Assembly: GCF_003479805.1 (NCBI RefSeq)
Contig: NZ_QUHV01000007.1
Location: forward strand, 54,961 to 118,960
Direction: 5' to 3'
DNA from: Collinsella sp. AF08-23
GTDB taxonomy: Bacteria; Actinomycetota; Coriobacteriia; Coriobacteriales; Coriobacteriaceae
Length of the DNA stretch: 64,000 bases
This document shows, piece after piece, positions 1 through 7,773 of this stretch. The notes under the pieces are model-generated. The model saw only the letters and a program-made list of their open reading frames with translations, did not search any database and was not told the DNA's origin. The stretch's first letter is position 1; each line of letters opens with the position of its first letter. A program made the position numbers and the translations under genes.

Positions 1-546
1 GCGTTCGACCTCCTCGAGCAGGTCGCGGGTCGCGCCGGTCGCGGTGAGGACCCGGGTCGCGTGATCATCCAGACCTACCTGCCCGACGAACCCGTTATCC
101 GTGCTGTCAAATTGCATAATCGGTCCTTGTTTACCGAGCATGACCTGGGCATGCGTCGTGAGGCCCTGTATCCGCCGTACGTGCGGCTCGCCAACGTGCT
201 GGTGTGGGGAAGGGAGGAATGCGCCACTCGTGGCCTGGTCGTGCGTATCGCGGAGGAGCTCCGCGCCGAGTTCGGATTGGACGAGGCTCCCATGTTGCAC
301 CCGGCGGTCGAGATCGGCAGCGCCAACGGAGAGTTTTCGTCTCGCGAGCTATTGGGTCGTCCGCAGATCTTGGGACCCACACCGTGTGTGATCGAGCGGG
401 CCAAGGACCGGTATCGTTTCCATATCATCGTCAAGGCGCCGCTTGGCTGTGATTTGTCCGGAGCCCTGAGCGCATCGGTCTCGCGCGCCGGCACGCGTCC
501 CGGTGTGAGCATCGCCGTCGACGTCGATGCCTTCGACCTTATGTAG
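1..546 (+). CDS. priA: Primosomal protein N' (PriA helicase), C-terminal part
   Basis: This is the 3' end of a gene that enters from the left edge; the open frame runs from base 1 without an internal start being needed. The first residues read LLEQVAGRAGRG, the last helicase motif of superfamily 2 PriA proteins, followed by the typical VIIQTYLPDEPVI segment and the C-terminal domain. PriA restarts collapsed replication forks by loading the replicative helicase. It lies upstream of def and fmt, an order seen in many bacteria. About 180 residues are visible; the zinc-binding and ATPase parts lie outside the window. Confidence 0.93.
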   Translation, partial: AFDLLEQVAGRAGRGEDPGRVIIQTYLPDEPVIRAVKLHNRSLFTEHDLGMRREALYPPYVRLANVLVWGREECATRGLVVRIAEELRAEFGLDEAPMLHPAVEIGSANGEFSSRELLGRPQILGPTPCVIERAKDRYRFHIIVKAPLGCDLSGALSASVSRAGTRPGVSIAVDVDAFDLM

Positions 547-549
547 TGG

Positions 550-580
550 GTCTCAATTGGGGACAGGTGCAAATTGAGAC
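550..580. terminator. Hairpin after priA
   Basis: A perfect 9 bp inverted repeat (GTCTCAATT at 550-558, AATTGAGAC at 572-580) starts four bases after the priA stop. There is no T-run, so it is a weak candidate terminator. A similar CTCAATT/AATTGAG hairpin follows rsmB. Confidence 0.45.
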
Positions 581-699
581 GTACGCGCCGGTGGAGATGC
601 TTCGTGCGCACATATCGCCCATCACCTCGCAAGGCAATGCGGGTACTATAGAACACGGTGAATACGTGCGGGTTTGAGCCCGCGTACGAAAGGAAGACC

Positions 700-1236
700 A
701 TGGAGATCAACGGTATCGTGCTGTCGCCGGACCCGCGTCTGCGCCAGGAGTGCGCCGAGGTCGAGGAAATCAACTCCGACCTGCGCGCCCTCGTGGAGCG
801 CATGAAGGTCCAGATGTTCGAGAACGGCGGCTGCGGCCTGGCCGCCCCGCAGGTGGGCGAGGCCATCCAGCTCGCCATCGTGGACACCGAGTATACCTCC
901 GAGAAGGATTACGACCCCTACGTCCTCATCAATCCGGTGATCGTGGAGCAGTCCGACAACCTCGTGCCTTACAACGAGGGCTGCCTGTCCATACCGGGCA
1001 TTAATTGCGAGATCAGCCGTCCCGATCACGTGGTGGTCGAGGCCTATAACCTCGAGGGCGAGTGCATTCGCTACGAGGCCGCCGGCGACCTGTTCTGTGT
1101 GTGCCTTCAGCACGAGATCGATCACCTGCACGGCAAGACGATGTTCGAGCGCCTGCTCCCCAAGCAGCGCATGCATGCTATGAAGCAGTATCAAGAGGCG
1201 CTTGCTCGTGGCGCAAAGCCGGGCGAGACGGAGTAG
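700..1236 (+). CDS. def: Peptide deformylase
   Basis: Removes the formyl group from the N-terminal methionine of nascent proteins in the cytoplasm. All three family motifs are visible: GCGLAAPQVG, EGCLSIPG (metal cysteine) and QHEIDH (two metal histidines and the catalytic Glu). The product is 178 residues, a normal length. The ATG at 700 is preferred over the longer GTG start at 658 because a GAAAGGA ribosome site sits just upstream and the protein then starts at the expected point. fmt begins three bases after the stop, so the formylation and deformylation enzymes are co-transcribed. Confidence 0.96.
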   Translation: MEINGIVLSPDPRLRQECAEVEEINSDLRALVERMKVQMFENGGCGLAAPQVGEAIQLAIVDTEYTSEKDYDPYVLINPVIVEQSDNLVPYNEGCLSIPGINCEISRPDHVVVEAYNLEGECIRYEAAGDLFCVCLQHEIDHLHGKTMFERLLPKQRMHAMKQYQEALARGAKPGETE

Positions 1237-1238
1237 CC

Positions 1239-2162
1239 ATGCGCGTCGTCTTTATGGGTACGCCCGCCTTCGCCGTGCCTTCGCTTCGCAAGCTCGCCGC
1301 CGCCCACGATGTCGCCTTGGTGCTCACGCGTCCGGACGCCGTGCGCTCGCGCGGCAAGAAGCTCGAGCCGTCGCCGGTCAAGGAGGCCGCGCTTGGGCTT
1401 GGCTTGCCCGTGATGGAGGCCAATCGCATGACGCCCGAGGTGCTCGACGCCCTGCGCGCTGCCGAGGCCGACATTTTTTGCGTTGCCGCCTACGGCTGCA
1501 TCCTGCCCGATGAGGTGCTCACCATGGCCCCTCACGGCTGCGTGAACGTTCACGCCTCGCTGCTTCCGCGTTGGCGCGGTGCGGCTCCCATCCAGCGTTC
1601 CATCCTGGAGGGTGATGCCGAGACCGGCGTGTCCATCATGCGTATCGGCCACGGCGTGGACACGGGCGCGTATTGCGCTCAGGCGAGCTGCCCGGTCCCG
1701 GGCAAGTCCGCTGATGAGTTGACGGCCGAGTTGGCCGAGCTCGGCGGCGAACTGCTGGTGAGCACGCTTCCCGCCATCGCGGACGGTTCGGCCGTCTGGA
1801 CCGAGCAGGATGAGTCGCTCGTGACGCATGCCGCAAAGATCGTCAAGGCGGAGTTGCGCCTCGATCCCACTGTGAGCGCCCAGAGTAACGAGCGTCGTGT
1901 GCTGGCATCTTCCGATGCGGCACCCGCACGCTGCATCGTTGCCGGTAAGCCGGTGCGCATCATGCGTGCCGCCGTCGCGAGCCACGCGCCCTGCCTGACA
2001 GGAGGCGTGTGTTTCATGAGCGATAAGCGCTTATCGCTCGCATGTGCCGACGACGTTCTCGAGGTCACCTCCATCAAGCCCGACGGCAAGCGCGAAATGG
2101 ACGCTGCGTCTTTCTGCGCGGGCATACGAGAGGAGACCGCCGAATGGAGCAAGCTCGCCTAG
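1239..2162 (+). CDS. fmt: Methionyl-tRNA formyltransferase
   Basis: Transfers a formyl group from 10-formyl-tetrahydrofolate to initiator Met-tRNA. The protein begins MRVVFMGTPAFAVP, the standard start of the family, and contains the SLLPRWRGAAPIQ active-site segment; a C-terminal Fmt domain follows. It has 307 residues, normal length. An in-frame upstream extension exists inside def but is ruled out by the family N-terminus at 1239. It is directly coupled to def (2-base gap). Confidence 0.96.
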   Translation: MRVVFMGTPAFAVPSLRKLAAAHDVALVLTRPDAVRSRGKKLEPSPVKEAALGLGLPVMEANRMTPEVLDALRAAEADIFCVAAYGCILPDEVLTMAPHGCVNVHASLLPRWRGAAPIQRSILEGDAETGVSIMRIGHGVDTGAYCAQASCPVPGKSADELTAELAELGGELLVSTLPAIADGSAVWTEQDESLVTHAAKIVKAELRLDPTVSAQSNERRVLASSDAAPARCIVAGKPVRIMRAAVASHAPCLTGGVCFMSDKRLSLACADDVLEVTSIKPDGKREMDAASFCAGIREETAEWSKLA

Positions 2163-2219
2163 GCGGTTTACGGGGTGTGTTAGGGGGGCGTGCCCCAATG
2201 GCGCGCGAAATTGACACAG

Positions 2220-2250
2220 TTGGGGACGTACCCCAATTGCACCATTGGGG
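2220..2250. other. Two overlapping, mutually exclusive hairpins before rsmB
   Basis: TTGGGG (2220-2225) can pair with CCCCAA (2231-2236), or CCCCAAT (2231-2237) can pair with ATTGGGG (2244-2250). The two structures cannot form together. They lie 20-50 bases before the rsmB start. No function is known to me. Confidence 0.4.
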
Positions 2251-2269
2251 TTGGAGATAAGGAGGAGAG

Positions 2270-3676
2270 ATGGCACGGCTGTCACCGGCGCGACGCGTTG
2301 CGCTGACCGTATTGAGCGAAGCCGAGCGAACGGGTCGCTACGCCCGCGAGCTCCTGCCGCATGCCGCCGAGTCCGCGGCACCCGACCCTCGCGACGCCGC
2401 GTTCGCTTTGCGCCTTGCTTTGGGGGCAACGGCCACCGCCGGATGTCTTGACGATGCCCTTGCCCCTCATATCGCGAAACCAAAAGCGCTCGAGTCTTCT
2501 GTCCGCATGGCTCTGCGCATCTCCGCCTTCGAGTCCCTGTATCTCAATACCGCGCCCGAGGTCGTGGTAAGCCAGGGTGTCGAGCTCGTTCGGAGCGTCT
2601 CGCGCGGAGCCGCCGGACTCGCCAACGCCGTGTTGAGACGCGTGTGCGAGAACCGGCTCACTTTTCTGAGCGCCGAGGACGTTGCCGAGAGCCATCGCGA
2701 GACGGTTGCCCGCGCGCGCCGTGCCGGACTGCCCGTGTGGCTCGTGCGCAGGATCGTGGACTCCCTGGGTGAAGCTGACGCGCAGGATGTGCTGAATACC
2801 CAGCTTGAGTCGGCGCCCATATCCGTACACGTGAACCCGCTGCGCACCGATGCCGTGGCGGAAGCGCTTGGGGAGGACGGTGCCACCGCGCTGGGCCTTC
2901 CTGGTGCCATGTGCGTCGACCGTGTGGGAGCGCTTGTTCGTGCCGGCGCCTTTGAGCGGGGTGACCTGGTAGCCTCTGACTACCACGCACAGCTGATCGC
3001 GGCCGCCGCCACCCGTGAGGGAACATGTTTGGAGATCGGTGCGGGGCGTGGCACCAAGACCTTCATGATGATGGCTCATGCCAAACGGCGTGACTTGGAC
3101 CATGATCACCTCGCGCTCGACTTGTACGAGGGCAAATGCCAGGCGAACGCCCAGCGCGTGGACCGCTCTGGTCTAGGTGAGATACGTTTTGTCGCCGGCG
3201 ATGCGACCGATTTGGATGCCTGTTTGGCCGTGTTGGACAAAGAGTATCGCCATGCTGCTAGATTCGACACCGTGTTCGTCGACGCGCCGTGCTCGGGTAC
3301 CGGCACCATGCGTCGCCATGACGAGATTCCCTGGCGCCTCACGCCGCAGGAGTGTGATCGCGACCTGCCTAAGCTGCAGCTCGCCATGCTCCGCGCCGCC
3401 GCAGACCGCGTGGCGCCCCACGGGGAGCTTATCTACGCCACTTGCTCGGTGCTGCGGGCCGAGAACGTCGGGGTCGTGACCGCGTTTTTGGCCTCGCCGG
3501 AAGGGGAGGGCTTTGTACCCATCTCGGTGTCCGATGCCCTGCGCGACGCGGGAAGTGCGTACGTAGCGGCAGCGCACGATCTCGCCGTATGCGAAAATGC
3601 TGACGGGCTATTCCAGAGCCATCCCACTCGCGATGGATTCGATGGCCACTTCTGTGCGCGCTTTGTCCGGAAGTAG
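2270..3676 (+). CDS. rsmB: 16S rRNA (cytosine-967 C5)-methyltransferase RsmB
   Basis: Methylates cytosine 967 of 16S rRNA using S-adenosylmethionine. The N-terminal 130 or so residues look like the NusB-type RNA-binding domain; the C-terminal half is the methyltransferase. Visible motifs are EIGAGRGTKT (SAM loop), DAPCSGTGTMRR (motif IV) and YATCSV (motif VI), giving the two cysteines typical of m5C enzymes. It has 468 residues, usual length. The ATG at 2270 follows a strong AAGGAGGAG site. The order fmt-rsmB is common in bacteria. Confidence 0.94.
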   Translation: MARLSPARRVALTVLSEAERTGRYARELLPHAAESAAPDPRDAAFALRLALGATATAGCLDDALAPHIAKPKALESSVRMALRISAFESLYLNTAPEVVVSQGVELVRSVSRGAAGLANAVLRRVCENRLTFLSAEDVAESHRETVARARRAGLPVWLVRRIVDSLGEADAQDVLNTQLESAPISVHVNPLRTDAVAEALGEDGATALGLPGAMCVDRVGALVRAGAFERGDLVASDYHAQLIAAAATREGTCLEIGAGRGTKTFMMMAHAKRRDLDHDHLALDLYEGKCQANAQRVDRSGLGEIRFVAGDATDLDACLAVLDKEYRHAARFDTVFVDAPCSGTGTMRRHDEIPWRLTPQECDRDLPKLQLAMLRAAADRVAPHGELIYATCSVLRAENVGVVTAFLASPEGEGFVPISVSDALRDAGSAYVAAAHDLAVCENADGLFQSHPTRDGFDGHFCARFVRK

Positions 3677-3684
3677 CCCTGGCA

Positions 3685-3716
3685 ACCTCAATTACGTATC
3701 TGTACTTAATTGAGGT
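3685..3716. terminator. Hairpin between convergent rsmB and FmdB-like gene
   Basis: A perfect 10 bp stem (ACCTCAATTA at 3685-3694, TAATTGAGGT at 3707-3716) with a 12-base loop sits between two converging genes and could end transcription from both sides. There is no long T-run on either strand. Confidence 0.55.
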
Positions 3717-3734
3717 CAACTTTCGCGTCTTGTC

Positions 3735-3992
3735 TTACGCGTGCGGGCAATTCTCGCAGGCGCAGCCGGAGGAGCTGGGCTCTGGCGCGCTCGTGGCCGG
3801 AGTTACCGACCCGCCGTTGCGTTGGTCGGTGTTGTAGAAGCCCGACCCTTCGAACTTGATGCCGCTTGCGCTGAAGACCTTGTCGGCCATGCCGCCGCAT
3901 GCGGGACAGGCGACCGCGGGATGTTCGGTCATGCCGTGCTCAACCTCGAATACATTGCCACATGCGCTGCAGCGATAGTCGTAACGTGCCAT
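3735..3992 (-). CDS. FmdB-family zinc ribbon protein
   Basis: A small protein of 85 residues starting MARYDYRC, with two CxxC pairs (CSAC and CPAC) that should hold one zinc ion, as in the FmdB/CxxC regulatory family. A further cysteine group (CACENC) lies near the C-terminus. FmdB was named from a regulator of formamide use, but most members have no proven role. An in-frame GTG nine bases upstream is possible; 3992 is chosen because it matches the family start and has GGTGAG upstream. Its terminator would be the hairpin at 3685-3716. Confidence 0.82.
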   Translation of the reverse strand: MARYDYRCSACGNVFEVEHGMTEHPAVACPACGGMADKVFSASGIKFEGSGFYNTDQRNGGSVTPATSAPEPSSSGCACENCPHA

Positions 3993-4016
3993 TATTCTCA
4001 CCCAAATCTCTCAAAG

Positions 4017-4045
4017 GCGCCCGCCGGTCTAAGCCTGGCGGGCGC
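4017..4045. terminator. GC-rich hairpin after the GH13-GH77 gene
   Basis: A perfect 9 bp stem (GCGCCCGCC at 4017-4025, GGCGGGCGC at 4037-4045) with an 11-base loop lies downstream of the minus-strand glycogen block and just upstream of the FmdB-like gene. The following minus-strand sequence (CTTTGAG) is only weakly T-rich. Confidence 0.5.
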
Positions 4046-4242
4046 AAAACGTGTACGCGGGATACTTTACCCCATCATGCCCACGATGTCCGAGTCTGCA
4101 GTTCAAGACATCCATAAATCGCACGCGCACGATATGCCAAAGGAGGGTCGAGGCGCATACCAGCGGTGTGAAGAGCGTGCCGAGGGCGGGCTCTAGATAC
4201 CCCCCCTGGCCAAATGCGCATCCGAAGCGGCGCGGCGCAGGA

Positions 4243-7200
4243 TCACCCGGCAAAGCGCCCCGTCTCGTTCATGACGATGGCCATGGGTTGCTCGTTTTCT
4301 ACGAGGTCCGCCTCATCTGCCTGCCAGCTCCAGTTGCCCTCGGCGGTGCCGGGTACGTTCATGCGAGCCTCGTCGCCCAACCGCAGCACGTCCTGGATCT
4401 GCATCATAACCACGTCGGCATTGCTGCCGAGCGCTTGGTTCAAGATCTCGGTGGCGATGTAGCGCGAACCCTCCACGCTTCCGTCCGAGCAGAACGAGCG
4501 TCGGCAGAAGCCCACGAGGGTCGAAGTGTCATGCGTGGAGATGTAGAGCACCTTCTCCTTGTGCGGGTGAATACCCTGGCGCACGTCGTAGTCGGCGAAC
4601 TCGAGCACGTCCATGCCGGGGAAGCCCGTGCTTGCCAGAAGGCCGCGCACGCCGGGTGTGAGGATGCCCAAATCCTCGGCGATGAGCGGCAATGGCCCCA
4701 TTTCCTCGTAAGCGCGCTCGAACAGGTCGATGCCGGGACCGGGCATCCACTGGCCGTCCGCGCCGGTACCGCCGGCGGGGATGCCGAAGTAATTGTGGAA
4801 GCCAACGAAGTGGTCCAGACGCACGCGGTCATACAGCTTGAAGCTGCGACGCAGGCGCGCGAGCCACCATACGTAGCCGTCGGCCTTCATGGCGTCCCAG
4901 TGGTAGGTGGGGTTGCCCCACACTTGTCCGGTGGCGGAGAAGCGGTCGGGTGGGACGCCGGCGATCTCGTAGGGCATCCCGTCCTTGCCTAGACTGAACA
5001 TATCGGGTTCGCTCCAGGCGTCGGCTGAGTCGTCGGCCACGTACATGGGGATATCGCCGATGATCTGGATGCCGTGCTCGTTGGCATACGTGCGCATCTC
5101 GGCCCACTCGCGCTCAAATCGGAATTGGGCGAAGGCGTGGAAGCGAGCGCGATCGGAGAAGCGCTGATCGGCGAAGATGGAAACGTTGTAGCGCCTCAGC
5201 TCGGCCGGCCATGTATGCCAGGAGGTGCCGCCCAGCGCATCTTTGACGGCCATGAAGGCGCAGTACGGATCGAGCCAGCTCTCGTTCTCCAAGGCGAAGT
5301 CAAAGAACTTCCTGCTCGTGAATCCGCCTTGAGATTTGAACTGCTTGTAGGCATGAGCGAGCTCGACGGCGGACTCCTCCAGCAGGTTCGCGTTGCCCGC
5401 GAAGGCCGAGGGGCCGGCGTAGGGCGAACCGAAGGCGTCGGTGGGGTTTACCGGCAGGACCTGCCAATAGCGCATGCCCATGGCCGAGAGGTGGTCGATG
5501 AAGCGCCGCGCGGGGGCACCCAGCGTGCCGGAACGTCCGCCCGTGTTGGGAATCGAGGTGATGTGCGCCACCACGCCTGCGCCGCGGTCGAGCGGCTTTT
5601 GCAGGCGTTGCGTGCGGTGCGCATACACCAAGGAGCTGCCGAGCGGCCACAAGCGCACCTCGGCGCAGCCGTCTTGCCCGCGCTCGAGGTCCGCGCCCGA
5701 GATGAGGTCCACGGCGCCGTCGTTTTCCACCGGCACGCGCACCGAGCGCGAATTGGAAAGGCTATGGTTGATGAGTAGCGAGACCACCTGGCCGTCGGCG
5801 CCGCGGCGCTTCACACACAGCACGTCATCGTTGAGAGCGAAGCTCTCGAGCGTACCGTCGATCAAAAACGGCAGCGCGCGACGGAGCATCGAAGTGTTGC
5901 GCACCATGGTGAGCATGTCGCGATCGCGCGCATCCTCGGGCGTGGGCAGCGTGCGGCGATTGCCGGGGTCGGAGAGGCCCTCAAGGCCGTATTCGTCGCC
6001 GTAGTAGATGGAGGGGACACCGGGAAACGTCATCTGCATGAGCGTGGCAAGCCAGAAGCGCCCTTTGGCGAGACCCATCGAGTTCTCGTCCAAGCGGAAG
6101 CGCCCACGCTCCTCCTCGGGCAGTTGAGACTCGTTGGGGCCGCCGCCCAGCACGGAGGCGATGCGCGGCTTGTCGTGGCTGCCGAGCAGGTTGAGGCAGC
6201 AGGAGAGCGCCTCAGGCGGGTAGTTCTCGCGGAGGGTCTCCAGACGCTCGGCGCATTGATGCGCGGTCTCGCCTCCCACAAGGAAGCCAAGGATGGCGTC
6301 GCGCAGTGGGTAGTTCATGGCCGAGTCGAGCTCATCGCCCAACAAGTAGCGGCGCAGCTCGCTGTAGCTCACCTTGTTCGAGGCGTCCTCCCACACCTCG
6401 CCCAGCAGCAGGCCATCGGGGCGCTCTTCGAGCACTGCGCTCTTAATCTCCGCGATGAGTTCATCGGACAGTTCGTCGGCAACGTCGAGGCGCCAGCCGC
6501 GCGCGCCGGCGCGTAGCCATGTGCGAATCACGCCGTCCTTGCCGAGCAAGAGATTGCGCACGTGTTCGGATTTCTCGTTGAGGGCGGGCATATTATCGAT
6601 GCCCCACCATGAGTCGTATGTGCCATCCTCGTGCCAGCAGTAGGCGTCGCGCCAGGGCGAATCCTCGCTTTGCCACGCGCCCGTGCCGGGGTAGTTTCCA
6701 AAACGGTTGAAGTAGATGGAATCGTCGCCCGTGTGGTTGAACACGCCATCGAGGATGAGCGAGATGCCCATGGCGGCCGCGTCATCGGCAAGGCGGCGGA
6801 AATCTTCCTCCGTGCCGAGCATCGGGTCGATGCTGAGGTAATCGCCCGTGTCGTAGCGGTGGTTGCTCAGCGCTTCGAATATCGGGTTGAGGTAGATGGC
6901 AGTGATGCCCATGCCCTTAAGGCGCGGCAGGTCTTCCCTGATGCCTTCAAGGGAGCCGCCGTAAAAGTCCCAGCTGCGAATCGACTTGTCCTCGTTGCGG
7001 TCATAGACGGGAGGCTCCTCCCAGCGTTCGACCAGATGCTTGCCAGGTCCTTTGCGCGGTTTGGCAACGACTGCCTGCGCGCGCTCGCGCCACTTGGCGT
7101 CGCGGCGGTAGCGATCGGGGAAGATCTGATATACCATGCCCCGTTCGTACCACGAGGGGCGGTGCTCGCGGTGCTTGTATACGGTGATTTGGAAGGACGG

Positions 7201-7539
7201 AACGTCATTGCGGTCGGTGTACATCACGCCTTGACCGCCCGTTGAACCATCGCGCGCGCCCACGCGCACCTGGGCGCCATCGGAGGTGGTGACGATGAAG
7301 CTGTACCAGATGAGGCACGGCTCATGGCAGGGAATATCGGCGACGAGTGTGTTGTTGTCGCCGAGAGTCATGGGGATGAGCGCTTCGCCTCGGCCATCGA
7401 CCCAGGTGCGGACTTCACCCTTGAGGAAGCTCGCATCTGCCTCCTCGACGCTGAGGGAGATGTGGACGGTCGTACCGACGCAAACGGCACCGAAGGGAAC
7501 GCGGTGCTCTGAGCGGCGGGAGTTGTGAATCAGCTTCAT
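4243..7539 (-). CDS. Fused GH13 alpha-glucan hydrolase and GH77 4-alpha-glucanotransferase
   Basis: One 1098-residue protein joins two glucan enzymes. Residues about 130-640 are a GH13 (alpha-amylase or neopullulanase-like) unit with an N-terminal beta domain. LILDGVFNH (region I), nucleophile Asp352 in WRLDVAD, acid Glu381 in GEVW and the HD pair 455-456 are all present. Residues about 650-1098 are a GH77 (MalQ) unit with nucleophile Asp909 in VRLDHF, Glu955 in IAEDLG and HD at 1003-1004. The first half should cut alpha-1,4 or alpha-1,6 bonds and the second move maltooligosaccharides between chains, so together they debranch and recycle glycogen. All catalytic residues are intact. It is the last gene of the minus-strand glycogen block, separated from glgA by a terminator and a promoter of its own. 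The ribosome site at 7539 is weak. Whether GH13 acts as pullulanase or amylase cannot be told from motifs. Confidence 0.9.
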   Translation of the reverse strand: MKLIHNSRRSEHRVPFGAVCVGTTVHISLSVEEADASFLKGEVRTWVDGRGEALIPMTLGDNNTLVADIPCHEPCLIWYSFIVTTSDGAQVRVGARDGSTGGQGVMYTDRNDVPSFQITVYKHREHRPSWYERGMVYQIFPDRYRRDAKWRERAQAVVAKPRKGPGKHLVERWEEPPVYDRNEDKSIRSWDFYGGSLEGIREDLPRLKGMGITAIYLNPIFEALSNHRYDTGDYLSIDPMLGTEEDFRRLADDAAAMGISLILDGVFNHTGDDSIYFNRFGNYPGTGAWQSEDSPWRDAYCWHEDGTYDSWWGIDNMPALNEKSEHVRNLLLGKDGVIRTWLRAGARGWRLDVADELSDELIAEIKSAVLEERPDGLLLGEVWEDASNKVSYSELRRYLLGDELDSAMNYPLRDAILGFLVGGETAHQCAERLETLRENYPPEALSCCLNLLGSHDKPRIASVLGGGPNESQLPEEERGRFRLDENSMGLAKGRFWLATLMQMTFPGVPSIYYGDEYGLEGLSDPGNRRTLPTPEDARDRDMLTMVRNTSMLRRALPFLIDGTLESFALNDDVLCVKRRGADGQVVSLLINHSLSNSRSVRVPVENDGAVDLISGADLERGQDGCAEVRLWPLGSSLVYAHRTQRLQKPLDRGAGVVAHITSIPNTGGRSGTLGAPARRFIDHLSAMGMRYWQVLPVNPTDAFGSPYAGPSAFAGNANLLEESAVELAHAYKQFKSQGGFTSRKFFDFALENESWLDPYCAFMAVKDALGGTSWHTWPAELRRYNVSIFADQRFSDRARFHAFAQFRFEREWAEMRTYANEHGIQIIGDIPMYVADDSADAWSEPDMFSLGKDGMPYEIAGVPPDRFSATGQVWGNPTYHWDAMKADGYVWWLARLRRSFKLYDRVRLDHFVGFHNYFGIPAGGTGADGQWMPGPGIDLFERAYEEMGPLPLIAEDLGILTPGVRGLLASTGFPGMDVLEFADYDVRQGIHPHKEKVLYISTHDTSTLVGFCRRSFCSDGSVEGSRYIATEILNQALGSNADVVMMQIQDVLRLGDEARMNVPGTAEGNWSWQADEADLVENEQPMAIVMNETGRFAG

Positions 7540-7577
7540 GAGGGTAACCGTTGGGGATTCGGGAATAATGCGCGTAC

Positions 7578-7583
7578 ATTATA
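7578..7583 (-). promoter_or_regulatory. Candidate -10 box for the GH13-GH77 gene
   Basis: A perfect TATAAT on the minus strand lies about 40 bases before the start codon. The matching -35 region is poor, so an activator or extended contacts may be needed. It suggests the fusion gene can be transcribed apart from glgA. Confidence 0.45.
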
Positions 7584-7707
7584 CAGGTAGGAGGGGTCGT
7601 CTGGAATTGCGAGCGGCGCGGTCGGCGTGTGCTGGGCGCAAGGCCAGGGGCATTGGACGGGGGCGTTGTTGTGCCGGTGATGCCGCGAATGGGACGCGCG
7701 GCGAAGC

Positions 7708-7740
7708 AATAAATAGTGAGCCGGATGAAATCCGGCTCAC
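7708..7740 (-). terminator. Terminator of glgA
   Basis: A perfect 11 bp stem (GTGAGCCGGAT at 7716-7726 with its complement at 7730-7740) and a 3-base loop is followed on the minus strand by TATTTATT. It stands 34 bases after the glgA stop. Confidence 0.85.
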
Positions 7741-7773
7741 TTGCTCGTGGAGTTGCAAGGGGGGGCATTAAGG

